In this document: one piece after another, positions 1 through 8,884 of the stretch
Layout of the letters: each line of letters begins with the position of its first letter
Numbering within the stretch: the stretch's first letter is position 1
Assembly: GCA_964606165.1 (NCBI GenBank)
Contig: CAZSFQ010000006.1
Location: 1 to 64,000 of the forward strand
DNA from: UBA4923 sp964606165
GTDB taxonomy: Bacteria; Bacillota; Clostridia; Saccharofermentanales; DTU023
Length of the DNA: 64,000 nucleotides
Direction of reading: 5' to 3'
Notes under the pieces: generated by a model
What the model was told of the DNA's origin: nothing
What the model saw: the letters and a program-made list of their open reading frames with translations, nothing else
Databases searched by the model: none
Position numbers and translations under genes: made by a program

Positions 1-88
1 CCAACATCAGGCTGTCGCTCATCTCGTTCATCCCGTAAAGGAAAAGAGCCAGTCCACCGAAAAGGGTTACAATTGCGAATATATCCAT
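1..88 (-). CDS. Na/Pi-cotransporter family protein, N-terminal fragment (runs off window edge)
   Basis: Only the first 29 codons lie in the window. The translation begins MDIFAIVTLFGGLALFLYGM and continues NEMSDSLML, the first membrane helix and the GGLALFLxGM signature I associate with bacterial Na+/phosphate cotransporters (NptA/YjbB type), inner-membrane proteins that move phosphate with sodium. The ATG at 88 is the family-like start, but no good Shine-Dalgarno precedes it. In-frame GTG, CTG or TTG codons further upstream could add up to about a dozen hydrophobic residues. It is divergent from ribokinase. The call rests on a short segment and is moderate. Confidence 0.6.
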   Translation of the reverse strand, partial: MDIFAIVTLFGGLALFLYGMNEMSDSLML

Positions 89-236
89 TATCACCAGGAG
101 GGTATCAATTCCAAAAAAACCCAACCTCAGTCATTATACTCAAAATCTGACGGTCTGCGTGAGCTGTTTTCATTTCAGCCCAGAACCCCGTCGATGCTAT
201 ACTGAACGGGAAATTCAGCTGGAAGGAATAGCAGAG

Positions 237-1208
237 ATGGTCACCATCATCGGCAGCTTGAATATGGATCTGGTTGTCACAGCCGACCGGGCGCCCCGGG
301 AAGGTGAGACTGTGACAGGCAGCGGCTTCTCCCAGTTTCCTGGAGGCAAGGGAGCCAACCAGGCGGTCGCGGCCGCCAGAAGCGGCGCCCGGACAGTCCT
401 GGCAGGAAGAGTGGGAGATGACGCCTTCGGCGAAGCCCTGATCCGCTCCCTGGCCCGGGATCCCCTCGATACCTCCTCAATTGAAATCATGAGCGGTACG
501 CCCACAGGGATTGCGTCCATTACCGTCGACGGCCAGGGGCATAACCGCATTGTGGTCATCCCCGGAGCCAATGGAAGCTTCGAGGCCCGCGACATGGAGG
601 CGCTTCGCCCCCTGATCGCTCAATCCAATGTCCTGCTGCTCCAGCTGGAAATTCCGCTCAAGGCGGTTGAAAGGGCGGTTGAAATAGCCCGCCAGGAAAA
701 TGTCTATTGCATAGTCAACCCCGCCCCTGCGCTCGCCTTTCCAGAAACCCTTTACCGCCAGGTCGATCTTCTGACCCCCAACGAGAGCGAGCTGGGCCTG
801 CTGTCAGGCCTTCCCATGAGCGGCGCCTCAAGCTGGCGCGCCGGGGCAAAGGCCTTGCTCAAACGCGGTCTTCCGGCGCTGATCATCACCCTTGGAGAAG
901 AGGGCTCACTGGCCCTGGATGATAAAAGCGACCTGCATATGCCTGCCTACCGGGTCCAAATGCTCGATTCCACCGCTGCCGGTGACTGCTTCAACGGGGC
1001 GCTGGCCGCCGAAATCGACGCCATGATCGGGACAGGGAGGAAATCTTCTTCACGCGTCTTTTTTACACCCGCCCAACTGGCGCCTGCCATTGACCGTGCC
1101 ACCCGGGCCGCCGCCATATCCGTCACGCGACAGGGCGCCCAGCCCTCCCTTCCCTGGCGGGAGGAAGTCGACCTTTTCGATGAATGGTTTGAAAAACACC
1201 GCCTATGA
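237..1208 (+). CDS. rbsK: ribokinase
   Basis: PfkB-family carbohydrate kinase of 323 residues, the normal length for ribokinase, which phosphorylates D-ribose with ATP in the cytosol. Visible signatures: N-terminal GSLNMDLVV, the substrate-binding GGKGANQAVAAARSGA (about residues 41-56), and the C-terminal anion-hole/catalytic motif STAAGDCFNGALA with the catalytic Asp. The start is set at the ATG at 237 because GGAAGGA lies 9 bases upstream and MVTIIGSLNMD is the usual N-terminus; the open frame extends 26 codons further without family similarity. Its stop overlaps the next start (ATGA), so the two are probably translationally coupled. No other ribose genes are adjacent. A sister PfkB sugar kinase specificity cannot be excluded. 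Confidence 0.9.
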   Translation: MVTIIGSLNMDLVVTADRAPREGETVTGSGFSQFPGGKGANQAVAAARSGARTVLAGRVGDDAFGEALIRSLARDPLDTSSIEIMSGTPTGIASITVDGQGHNRIVVIPGANGSFEARDMEALRPLIAQSNVLLLQLEIPLKAVERAVEIARQENVYCIVNPAPALAFPETLYRQVDLLTPNESELGLLSGLPMSGASSWRAGAKALLKRGLPALIITLGEEGSLALDDKSDLHMPAYRVQMLDSTAAGDCFNGALAAEIDAMIGTGRKSSSRVFFTPAQLAPAIDRATRAAAISVTRQGAQPSLPWREEVDLFDEWFEKHRL

Positions 1209-2011
1209 ACCAGAGAAGGCCGGTCATCCTTTCCTGTTCAGAAGACGGCCTGCTCATCGACTGTCTATTCACCTACAACCAGCGGGCCTTCCGGCCGCTG
1301 CAAAAGGAGGACCCCCAGGGGGAGCCTGTCTGTGAGATCATTGAGCGGGGCATCCGTGACAACTGGTCGGGACGGTACGCGCTGGACGGCCAGCTCAGGG
1401 ACGCCCTTTCGGCTTTCTGCGAAAAGACAAAGACTGCCAACCTCTTCGAACAGGCATCCCATCTGCCCGTGGAAGTCCGGATTGGACGTATAAGCCAATC
1501 CCCTCTCACCCCTGCCCTTTTGTCATTCAAACGCTTTGTCAGGGGTAAACGGCGCTCGGCCCGGATCTATGTCAGGCGCAGCGCCTTTCTTCCCTCCCAC
1601 GCGGCCAGCCCCCTCCACCGCCGCCTGTGGGGTATCTTCAAAACCGGTCAGTTTGAAAGCATCGGACTCAACTGGAGCCCCTCCCACCCCGGCTACATTA
1701 CCATCACGACCAGCACCTCACGGCGCCGCCTGCCCAAGGTCGCCGCCCATGAGGCAGGCCACCTTTTCGGCCTGGGTGACGCCTATGCCGCCTGGTACCG
1801 TTTTTTCGCCGCCGCCCCGCATACCAATGGCTACATGATGCGGGATACCTCGCGGGTCCAGCCTGCAGAACTGGCCATGCTGCTCACTGCCCATACGACG
1901 GGGCGGATGCAATACTTCCCCCGGCCCTTTCATCCGCGTCATATCGGCCGGGGTCTATACCAGGCCTTCATCCAACCCCTGGTCAAAGTCTTCAAAAAGC
2001 GTAACCCATAG
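1205..2011 (+). CDS. metzincin-like zinc metallopeptidase, uncharacterised
   Basis: 268-residue protein I cannot assign to a named family. Residues 180-194 read AAHEAGHLFGLGDAY, an HExxHxxGxxD zinc site (His182, Glu183, His186, third ligand Asp192) as in metzincins whose third ligand is Asp (snapalysin-like). A Met-containing NGYMMRDTS about 20 residues downstream could be the Met-turn. There is no signal peptide or transmembrane segment, so it is predicted cytoplasmic, which is unusual for metzincins. The N-terminal 100 residues show no motif I recognise. It overlaps ribokinase by four bases (ATGA). Proteolytic activity is inferred from the motif only. Confidence 0.6.
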   Translation: MNQRRPVILSCSEDGLLIDCLFTYNQRAFRPLQKEDPQGEPVCEIIERGIRDNWSGRYALDGQLRDALSAFCEKTKTANLFEQASHLPVEVRIGRISQSPLTPALLSFKRFVRGKRRSARIYVRRSAFLPSHAASPLHRRLWGIFKTGQFESIGLNWSPSHPGYITITTSTSRRRLPKVAAHEAGHLFGLGDAYAAWYRFFAAAPHTNGYMMRDTSRVQPAELAMLLTAHTTGRMQYFPRPFHPRHIGRGLYQAFIQPLVKVFKKRNP

Positions 2012-2041
2012 CGGCAAAGAGGGCAGCCTTCAAGCCAATTA

Positions 2042-2070
2042 TTGTCATCGGCCGCTTTGTGGTCTATGCT
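2042..2070 (+). promoter_or_regulatory. putative sigma-A promoter of thrS
   Basis: TTGTCA at 2042-2047 and TATGCT at 2065-2070 are separated by 17 bases (5/6 and 4/6 matches to consensus), about 50 bases before the thrS start. The 109-base gap upstream of thrS is too short for a T-box leader and contains no T-box core. Confidence 0.4.
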
Positions 2071-2120
2071 GTTGTCTAGCCTTCTTTGATGGCAAATCAT
2101 TACAATAAGGAGGAACTGGC

Positions 2121-3923
2121 ATGCCGAATCAGAAACAAAGCAATGATCTGCCCGACGCAGACGACAGGAAAGAGCAGGTTGTGATGGCTACGACCGCGCC
2201 GGACAGCGGCGGACAGGATATGCACGCGTTCTGGCACAGCAGTTCCCACGTCCTTGCCCACGCGGTAAAAAATCTGTGGCCCGATACCAAGCTTGCCATT
2301 GGCCCGGCCATTGAAAATGGCTTTTATTACGACTTCGATCGTGAGGGAGGCTTCTCAACGGAAGATATCCAGGCTATCGAAGAGGAAATGAAAAATATCG
2401 TCAAGGCAAATTACAAGATCGAGCGTTTTACACTGCCGCGAGATGAAGCCATCACCTATGTCAAGGCCCAGGACGAACCCTATAAGCTTGAAATGCTCGA
2501 GGCCCTGCCTGAGGGTGAGGAGATCTCCTTTTACCGCCAGGGCGGCTTCTCCGATCTATGCGCCGGGCCCCATGTCCGCTACACCAAGCAGATCAAGGCC
2601 TTCAAGTTGACCAGTGTTTCCGGCGCCTACTGGCACGGCGATGAGAAAAACAAGATGCTGACCCGTATCTATGGCATCTCTTTTCCAAGAAAGGAAGAGC
2701 TCGACGCCTACCTGGCCATGCTGGAAGAGGCCAAAGCGCGCGATCACCGCAAGCTGGGCCGCGAACTCGAACTCTTCATGCTTTCGGACGCTGGCCCGGG
2801 ATTCCCCTTCATGCTTCCCAAGGGCATGGTCCTCAAGGACCTCCTGGTCGATTACTGGAAAAAACTCCATGACAAGGCCGGTTATGTCCTGATCCAGACC
2901 CCCATGATCCTGTCCAGGACCCTCTGGGAGGAATCGGGGCACTGGGACCATTACAAGGACAACATGTACACGGTCAAGATTGATGACCTGGATTACGCTG
3001 TCAAGCCCATGAACTGCCCCGGCGCCATGCTGGTATTCAAAAGCAAACCGCGCTCCTACCGCGACCTGCCCATCCGTATGGGCGAACTCGGCCTGGTCCA
3101 TCGCCATGAAAAATCCGGTACCCTGCTGGGCATGATGCGGGTCCGCGCCTTCACCCAGGATGATGCTCACCTTTTCATGACACCCGGCCAGATGGCGGAT
3201 GAAATCAGCGGGATTGTCCGCCTGATCGACGACCTTTACCGGGGCTTCGGTTTCCAGTTCCGGGTCGAGCTGTCGACCAGGCCGGAAAATGCCATGGGCG
3301 CCATCGAAGACTGGAACCGGGCTGAAGAGGTATTGAAGAATGTGCTCGATGATCTGGGCGCCGCCTATACCATCAATGAGGGCGACGGCGCCTTTTACGG
3401 ACCCAAGATCGATTTCCACATCCGTGACGCAATCGGCCGCAGCTGGCAGTGCGGAACCGTTCAGCTGGACTTTCAGATGCCCCAGCGCTTTGAGCTTGAA
3501 TACACGGGACCTGACGGTGAAAAGCACCGTCCCATCGTCGTCCACCGGGTTGCCTACGGGGCCCTGGAACGCTTCATGGCCATCCTGATTGAGCACTTCG
3601 CCGGCAAGTTCCCCTTCTGGCTCTCACCGGATCAGGTCCGTGTCCTGACCATTTCACAGCACAACACCGGCTATGCCCAAGCCGTCGTATCGCGATTGAA
3701 GGACCAGGGCCTGCGGGTTGAGCTCGACGCGCGCGATGAGAAGATTGGCTACAAGATCCGGGAAGCCCAACTGGCCAAGGTACCCTATATGCTGGTAGTC
3801 GGCGACAAGGAAGCGGAAGAGGGCGCGGTTTCAGTACGGAGCCGCGATGAAGGCAATCTCGGATCCCTTTCACTGGATGCCTTCGTTGACAAGGCCCGGG
3901 AGGAGAACCAGTCGGGCCTGTAG
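2121..3923 (+). CDS. thrS: threonyl-tRNA synthetase, short form without TGS domain
   Basis: Class II synthetase charging tRNA-Thr. The 600 residues cover the editing domain (HSSSHVLAHAV with HxxxH, and LCAGPHV supplying the Cys/His pair), the catalytic core (MNCPGAML, motif 2 around VHRHEKSGTLLGMMRVRAF, and DDAHLF, giving the zinc Cys/His ligands) and the anticodon-binding C-terminus after WLSPDQVRVL. Usual ThrRS is about 640 residues with an N-terminal TGS domain; here that is replaced by about 35 polar residues. The start is firm: AAGGAGG at 2107-2113 sits 7 bases before the ATG. Followed by a terminator shared with convergent deoD. Confidence 0.95.
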   Translation: MPNQKQSNDLPDADDRKEQVVMATTAPDSGGQDMHAFWHSSSHVLAHAVKNLWPDTKLAIGPAIENGFYYDFDREGGFSTEDIQAIEEEMKNIVKANYKIERFTLPRDEAITYVKAQDEPYKLEMLEALPEGEEISFYRQGGFSDLCAGPHVRYTKQIKAFKLTSVSGAYWHGDEKNKMLTRIYGISFPRKEELDAYLAMLEEAKARDHRKLGRELELFMLSDAGPGFPFMLPKGMVLKDLLVDYWKKLHDKAGYVLIQTPMILSRTLWEESGHWDHYKDNMYTVKIDDLDYAVKPMNCPGAMLVFKSKPRSYRDLPIRMGELGLVHRHEKSGTLLGMMRVRAFTQDDAHLFMTPGQMADEISGIVRLIDDLYRGFGFQFRVELSTRPENAMGAIEDWNRAEEVLKNVLDDLGAAYTINEGDGAFYGPKIDFHIRDAIGRSWQCGTVQLDFQMPQRFELEYTGPDGEKHRPIVVHRVAYGALERFMAILIEHFAGKFPFWLSPDQVRVLTISQHNTGYAQAVVSRLKDQGLRVELDARDEKIGYKIREAQLAKVPYMLVVGDKEAEEGAVSVRSRDEGNLGSLSLDAFVDKAREENQSGL

Positions 3924-3943
3924 AAAATATTAGATTCATGGAA

Positions 3944-3975
3944 AAGTGCCGGCTGCCTTTGCAACCGGCATTTTC
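3944..3975. terminator. bidirectional Rho-independent terminator between thrS and deoD
   Basis: A GCCGG...CCGGC stem flanked by AAAA on the left and ATTTTCTTT on the right can terminate in both directions. The right-hand T-run reaches the deoD stop codon. Confidence 0.7.
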
Positions 3976-3976
3976 T

Positions 3977-4696
3977 TTATGCCGGCGCGATCTCGAGCGC
4001 CAGCTCCATCATCTGGCGGTAGCCCTCCTGGCGGGCCTCCGGTGAGTCGGACTCACCGGTCAGGATATGGTCGCTGACCGTAAACATGCCGAGGGCGCGC
4101 TTTCCGAACTGGCGTGCCTTCATGTAAAGGCCGGCTGATTCCATCTCGGCGCACAGCGCCCCGTACTGCATCAGGTTCTGGAAGACCTGATCCGGCAAGG
4201 CGGTGTAAAACTGGTCGGAGCTCAGGACGGTTCCCGCATGCACGCGGATGCCCATCTCTTTCGCTTTCCCGTAGGCCTGGATCAGCAGATCAAAGTCGGG
4301 TGTCGGGCAAAACTCGTAAGGTCCGAACAAACCATGGTTGATCTTGGAGTCCGTGTTGGCGGCAGTCGCAAGGACCAGGTCATGCAGCTTGATATCCGGC
4401 TGCATGGCTCCGGTACTGCCGATACGGATGATGGTATCCACTTCATAAAAGGCAAAAAGCTCGTGGATATAGATCATGGAAGAGGGTATCCCCATCCCCG
4501 ACCCCATTACGGATACACGCTTCCCCTTGTAGAAACCCGTATAACCCAGCATACCCCGGACCTGGTTGAAACACAGGGCATCCTCCAGGTAGTTTTGCGC
4601 GACAAACTGGGCCCGGAGCGGGTCACCCGGCATCAGGACGGTATTGGCGATTTCATCAGGACTTTTTGCTTCAATGTGGGGGGTTGGAATGCTCAT
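3977..4696 (-). CDS. deoD: purine-nucleoside phosphorylase (DeoD type)
   Basis: Hexameric DeoD/PNP family enzyme (239 residues) cleaving purine (deoxy)nucleosides with phosphate to base and (deoxy)ribose-1-phosphate in the cytosol. Motifs: MPGDPLRA near the N-terminus, GSGMGIPS, the RIGSTGAM phosphate/ribose loop, and AEMESAGLY plus VSDHILTGE near the C-terminus with the catalytic Asp. The start is the ATG at 4696, giving the family N-terminus MSIPTPHIEA and preceded by GGAAAGGAA; the open frame runs 90 codons further without similarity. Convergent with thrS. Together with ribokinase and the NCS2 permease elsewhere in the window it fits purine/ribose salvage. Confidence 0.93.
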   Translation of the reverse strand: MSIPTPHIEAKSPDEIANTVLMPGDPLRAQFVAQNYLEDALCFNQVRGMLGYTGFYKGKRVSVMGSGMGIPSSMIYIHELFAFYEVDTIIRIGSTGAMQPDIKLHDLVLATAANTDSKINHGLFGPYEFCPTPDFDLLIQAYGKAKEMGIRVHAGTVLSSDQFYTALPDQVFQNLMQYGALCAEMESAGLYMKARQFGKRALGMFTVSDHILTGESDSPEARQEGYRQMMELALEIAPA

Positions 4697-4835
4697 GTCG
4701 GTTCCTTTCCGCTGAAGAGAATCAATGGGCGTCTTGAAAGACGCCATCCCAATCATAGCAGAAAGCCAGTTCACCATGCCCTCTTGCCGCCAGGATGTGA
4801 GAGAATGAGAAGACCCGTGACCGAGGTGACAAGTA

Positions 4836-6004
4836 ATGAAAGACAGGACGCAGCAAAAAAAGACAGCCGGATCACGTCCGGCACTTTTTGGCGCCTCCAT
4901 CTTCCTGATCCTTGCTGCCCTGGTCACCCTTATCCTGGTCATCTTCCGTGAAATCGCCTTCCGCAAGCCGGCTGTGGCGGACTACTACACAAGCCGGATC
5001 TTCTCTCCGCTTGCCTCCGTCTGGGCCTGGCCTTTCAGTCAATTCTCCTTCTCGCTGACCGAGCTCCTGGTGGTCATTGGAACGCCCGCCCTTTTCCTGA
5101 TTTTTATCCTGGGAGTTATCCGCCTCTTCACAAGACCTGCTTACCGCCTTCGCCGTTTGCTGCGATCCGCGCTGTTGATTCTGGGCGTTCTTTGCATCCT
5201 GCTCTCCCTCTTTTTGGTCTTCCACGGCTTGAATTACGCCCGTCCGTCCCTGGGCATCAGGCTCGGCCTCCCCTTGCAGGAGCATTCGGTTGATGAGCTG
5301 GAAGAAGCGGTGCGCCAACTGGCAAGGGCTGCCGTCCAGGCCCGCCAGGGCTTGCCTGAATCAGACGACGGCACCCTGGACATCGGCCCGCTGAACACTG
5401 TCTGGAAAACCGCCTTTGAAGGCTGGGACCAGGCGGCTGACCGCTGGCCCGCGCTTGAAAGCCCCGTCCGGGCCCGGCCCAAGGGCGTTCTGCTCTCCCA
5501 TTATTGGTCCTACACCAACATCGTGGGGGGCTTTATATGCCCTTTTTTATCGAGCCCAATGTCAATATCGACCAGCCCGCCTTCATGATCCCTTCCACAG
5601 CCGCCCACGAAATCTCACACAGCCGCGGTTTCGCCAGTGAGGGTGACAGCGATTTCGCGGCCTTTTTAAGCTGTGTCTGCCATCCCGACCCTGTCTGGCG
5701 CTATTCAGGCTTGATCAGCGCCTGGAAGAGCGCTTCCCACAGGCTGTGGGAGGAGGACCGCGACCGTTGGGGCGCGGCCTACAGGGAGGAACTGTCACCC
5801 GCTGTCATCCGCGACCTGCAAGCCGAATCACTTTACTGGCAAGCCTTTGAAACACCGGTCGCCGATTTTTCTGAGCAGGTCAACGATGCCTATCTCAAGG
5901 CAAACAAGGAGGAGGATGGCGTTAAAAGCTACGGCGCCGTTGTCGATTTACTTTTGGCCTGGCTTGATACGCCTGACGCGGAACTCATCATTCCGCAGCC
6001 ATAA
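4836..6004 (+). pseudogene. DUF3810 membrane metallopeptidase-like protein, interrupted by one frameshift
   Basis: Two overlapping frames form one DUF3810-like protein. Frame 1 (4836-5588) carries two or three N-terminal membrane segments and runs to SYTNIVGGF. Frame 2 (from about 5534) continues YMPFFIEPNVNIDQPAF and PSTAAHEISHSRGF, with an HExxH zinc site, followed by a GDSDFAAFLSC segment. Joining them needs a -1 shift in the GGGGGGCTTTAT stretch at 5525-5536, which gives the expected VGGFYMPFF. Either one base is missing in a homopolymer (mutation or assembly error) or there is -1 frameshifting. GAGGTG precedes the ATG. The role is unknown; the fold suggests an integral-membrane zinc peptidase. 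Confidence 0.75.
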
Positions 6005-6022
6005 CAAGATCTTCCAGCCGTC

Positions 6023-6050
6023 TTGACATCCCGTCAGGGGGGAATAAAAT
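6023..6050 (+). promoter_or_regulatory. putative sigma-A promoter of the MBOAT/DHHW operon
   Basis: TTGACA (6023-6028) and TAAAAT (6045-6050) with a 16-base spacer, about 19 bases before the MBOAT start. The leader would be very short. Confidence 0.55.
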
Positions 6051-6068
6051 GAGGCAAAGAGATAAGCC

Positions 6069-7484
6069 ATGGTATTTTCGTCTTTGATCTTCCTGTATGT
6101 CTTCCTGCCTATCTGCCTGGTCGCTGCCTGGCTGACCAGCCGGGTTCGCACGCAAAATGCCTTTCTGCTCATCGCCTCCTTGTTTTTTTACGCCTGGGGG
6201 GAACCTGTCTATGTCATCCTGCTTCTTTTCACGACTTTCATCATCTGGCTGTGCGGAATTTTCATGGGACGCTCACGATCGCCAGGTATACGAAGGGGCT
6301 GGCTGATCGCGGCCATTGTCCTGGCCCTTGCCAGTCTCGTCTATTTCAAATACACAGGATTCCTGCTTGAAATCCTCAACGTCCTCCCTTTCTTTCACTT
6401 TGATCCCCCCTTGATCTCGCTTCCCATCGGCATCTCCTTTTATACCTTCCAGGCATTGACCTACATCATCGACCTATACCGGGGTGAAATTAAAATCCAG
6501 CGTTCCTACGCCCGCTTTTTGCTCTATGTCTCCTTGTTCCCCCAACTGATTGCCGGTCCCATTGTCCGTTACGCCGATATTGAGAAGCAGCTTTACCATC
6601 GCCGGATTTCACTCGACGGGATGGCAGCGGGAATCTGCCGATTTCTCGGAGGACTGGCCAAGAAGGTCCTGATCGCCAACTACGCCAGTGAAATCGTCGA
6701 ACTCTGCCTTGAATCGGAACACTTCGCCCAGGTCAGTTCCGCAACGGCCATCCTCGGAATCATTGCCTTTGGTATCCAAATCTATTTTGACTTTTCAGGA
6801 TACTCCGACATGGCCATTGGCCTGGGTCTCCTGTTCGGTTTCCGCTTTATGGAGAACTTCAGGTATCCCTACATTGCCTCCACCATCACGGATTTCTGGC
6901 GCCGCTGGCACATCTCGCTCAGCACCTTCTTTCGCGATTACCTCTATATCCCGCTCGGAGGCAATAGAAGTCACCGCTTACGCAATACATTTGTGGTCTG
7001 GTTTTTAACAGGACTCTGGCACGGGGCCAATGTCAACTTCGTTCTATGGGGCCTTTACTACTTTCTGCTTCTGACCCTGGAACGGCATCTCATCCTTCCC
7101 CGCCTGGAGAAAATCCCCCGTCTGCTCGGCCACCTGTGGACCATGCTGGCGGTCCTGGCAGGCTGGAGCCTGTTCTATTTCACGAAAACAGCTGATTTTC
7201 TGACTTTCTGGGGCAGAATCGTCTCGCCGGGCCTTGCCGGCTTTGCCGATCTTGAGGCGAAAATTCTCTGGAAACAACACCTCTTTTTTATCCTGGTGGC
7301 GGCAGTCTTCTCGACGCCCCTCCTGCCTTGGATCCGGCGAAAATTCAAGGAGCCTATCCGGCAGCTGGAAAATTCCCCTGCCGGCGGCGTTCTGCGCACT
7401 GCCGGCGTGCTTATACTTCTTTTTGTCTCCACAGCTTCCCTGGTCGCGTCCAGCTATAATCCTTTTTTGTATTTCCGCTTTTAG
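6069..7484 (+). CDS. MBOAT family O-acyltransferase (AlgI/DltB-like)
   Basis: 471-residue polytopic membrane protein of the MBOAT family, which passes acyl groups (usually acetyl) across the membrane onto extracellular polysaccharides. Signatures: LPIGISFYTFQALTYIIDLYRG, RRWHISLSTFFRDYLYIPLGG, and FLTGLWHGANVNFVLWG, which includes the catalytic His. Around ten hydrophobic helices are visible. It is followed after 17 bases by a DHHW protein, the usual partner in AlgI/AlgJ-X-type acetylation systems. It is not clustered with dltACD, so polysaccharide or peptidoglycan O-acetylation is more likely than teichoic acid D-alanylation. Confidence 0.9.
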   Translation: MVFSSLIFLYVFLPICLVAAWLTSRVRTQNAFLLIASLFFYAWGEPVYVILLLFTTFIIWLCGIFMGRSRSPGIRRGWLIAAIVLALASLVYFKYTGFLLEILNVLPFFHFDPPLISLPIGISFYTFQALTYIIDLYRGEIKIQRSYARFLLYVSLFPQLIAGPIVRYADIEKQLYHRRISLDGMAAGICRFLGGLAKKVLIANYASEIVELCLESEHFAQVSSATAILGIIAFGIQIYFDFSGYSDMAIGLGLLFGFRFMENFRYPYIASTITDFWRRWHISLSTFFRDYLYIPLGGNRSHRLRNTFVVWFLTGLWHGANVNFVLWGLYYFLLLTLERHLILPRLEKIPRLLGHLWTMLAVLAGWSLFYFTKTADFLTFWGRIVSPGLAGFADLEAKILWKQHLFFILVAAVFSTPLLPWIRRKFKEPIRQLENSPAGGVLRTAGVLILLFVSTASLVASSYNPFLYFRF

Positions 7485-7501
7485 AACTGTCAGGTGAATG
7501 C

Positions 7502-8839
7502 ATGAAAACACGTCAATCCAACCAATCCGCCCTCGTTGTCACCTTTCTGGTCGCTCTTCTTGTCATAGGTGTCATGCATCTGCTTTTGCCTGAACAGGAC
7601 CTTTCCGAGGACGAGGCGCGCGCCCTGGCCCGCTTCCCTGCCCTCTCCTACAGCGACGCGCGGTCGGGAAAGCAGGCGGCCAATATCGAAAAATGGTACA
7701 ACGACCAGTTCCCCTTTCGCCAGGCTTTCATCCGCGCCGGCAAAAACTGGCGCAGCATCGCTTATCCTAACCTCAACACGGACGGAATGGCCATTTACCT
7801 TATGCCCGACGAGGAAGGCAGCCTGGTTCCCCAGGAGACCCTGCCGGCTGAGGTCACCGACCCTGTTACGACACCGGCAGGGGAGGAATCGGAAGGAACC
7901 GGCCCTTCACCCACGCAAGCTCTTGAGCCGCCCCCCCTGGAGCCGCTGGACGAGGTTGTGAACATGAAAACGCTCCTGATTGTCAATAAACGGGCCATGG
8001 AACGCTATTACGGAAACGAGACCAAGCTTAAGGCCTATGGGGAGCGCCTTAACAAGCTGAAGGAGAATCTGGGCAGCGGCAGGCAGCTCTACAGCATGAT
8101 CGTGCCCACAGCCATCGAACTCTATGCGCCAGAAGAGTACCACTCAGGCTATTCATCCCAGAAACGATGCATTGGTATCGTCAACGAAGAGCTCGATCCT
8201 TCCATCCACGCCGTCAACGCCTACGATCAGCTCCTCTTTCACCGCGATCAATACATTTACTACCGGACCGACCATCACTGGACGGGACTGGGCGCCTATT
8301 ACGCCTATGTCGCCTTCTGTGAATCGGCCGGCCTCCAGGCCGCGCGCCTGGAGGACATGGAGCACTACCAGATTGAGGGCGACTACCTGGGTTCGCTCTA
8401 CCGCATTTCAAAAAGCGCGGTTTTGGAGGATAATCCTGACACAACGGAAGGCTGGAAACCTGTTGCGGATTATAAGGCCACGGCCTGGGATAACAGTGAG
8501 ATGACGGTCACTTACCAAACCCGTTTGAATGACGAAAGAATCAAGGGCAGCAACGCCTACCTCAACTTCTCCGGCGGCGACCGGGCCCTTTTGAAAATTG
8601 AAACGGATCATGGATCCGGACGAAAAATCCTGGTCGTCAAAGATTCTTTCGGCAATGCCTTTATCCCCTATCTGGCTAATAATTTTGACGAAATCCATGT
8701 GATTGACCCCCGCTATTACACGCGCCCCATGATTGCCCTGGTGGAAGAAAATGGCATCACCGATGTGCTGGTGATGAACTATATGTTCGGCACCTCCAAC
8801 TCCACCTGGCTTGGGGGATTTGACCGGATCGCAAAATAG
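7502..8839 (+). CDS. DHHW-motif (AlgX/AlgJ-like) acetyl-transfer protein
   Basis: 445 residues with one N-terminal signal anchor (about residues 10-28) and an extracytoplasmic domain. YRTDHHWTGLGAYYAY carries the DHHW motif and VVKDSFGNAFIPYL the GDSL-like nucleophile Ser, the SGNH/AlgX catalytic elements. A low-complexity Pro/Glu-rich insert at about residues 110-150 follows the N-terminal region. In known systems this protein accepts acetyl from the MBOAT partner and esterifies an exopolymer. It directly follows the MBOAT gene, with SD CAGGTG. The substrate is unknown here. Confidence 0.85.
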   Translation: MKTRQSNQSALVVTFLVALLVIGVMHLLLPEQDLSEDEARALARFPALSYSDARSGKQAANIEKWYNDQFPFRQAFIRAGKNWRSIAYPNLNTDGMAIYLMPDEEGSLVPQETLPAEVTDPVTTPAGEESEGTGPSPTQALEPPPLEPLDEVVNMKTLLIVNKRAMERYYGNETKLKAYGERLNKLKENLGSGRQLYSMIVPTAIELYAPEEYHSGYSSQKRCIGIVNEELDPSIHAVNAYDQLLFHRDQYIYYRTDHHWTGLGAYYAYVAFCESAGLQAARLEDMEHYQIEGDYLGSLYRISKSAVLEDNPDTTEGWKPVADYKATAWDNSEMTVTYQTRLNDERIKGSNAYLNFSGGDRALLKIETDHGSGRKILVVKDSFGNAFIPYLANNFDEIHVIDPRYYTRPMIALVEENGITDVLVMNYMFGTSNSTWLGGFDRIAK

Positions 8840-8884
8840 GAGGGCCGCGTGATAGACTGTTTGAAATAGCAAAGGAGTATCACC

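Noticed and set aside
159..236. Extended ribokinase start at 159
   Set aside because: The first 26 residues do not resemble the family, while an SD precedes ATG 237.
2556..3596. Long minus-strand open frame (346 residues) opposite thrS
   Set aside because: Antisense shadow of a strongly conserved thrS; no motifs and no SD.
4697..4835. N-terminal extension of DeoD to 4966
   Set aside because: Ninety extra codons with no similarity, crossing the divergent gene start; SD and family start are at 4696.
4238..4951. Plus-strand open frame (237 residues) opposite deoD
   Set aside because: Lies across the deoD coding sequence and the divergent promoter region; composition follows deoD codon structure.
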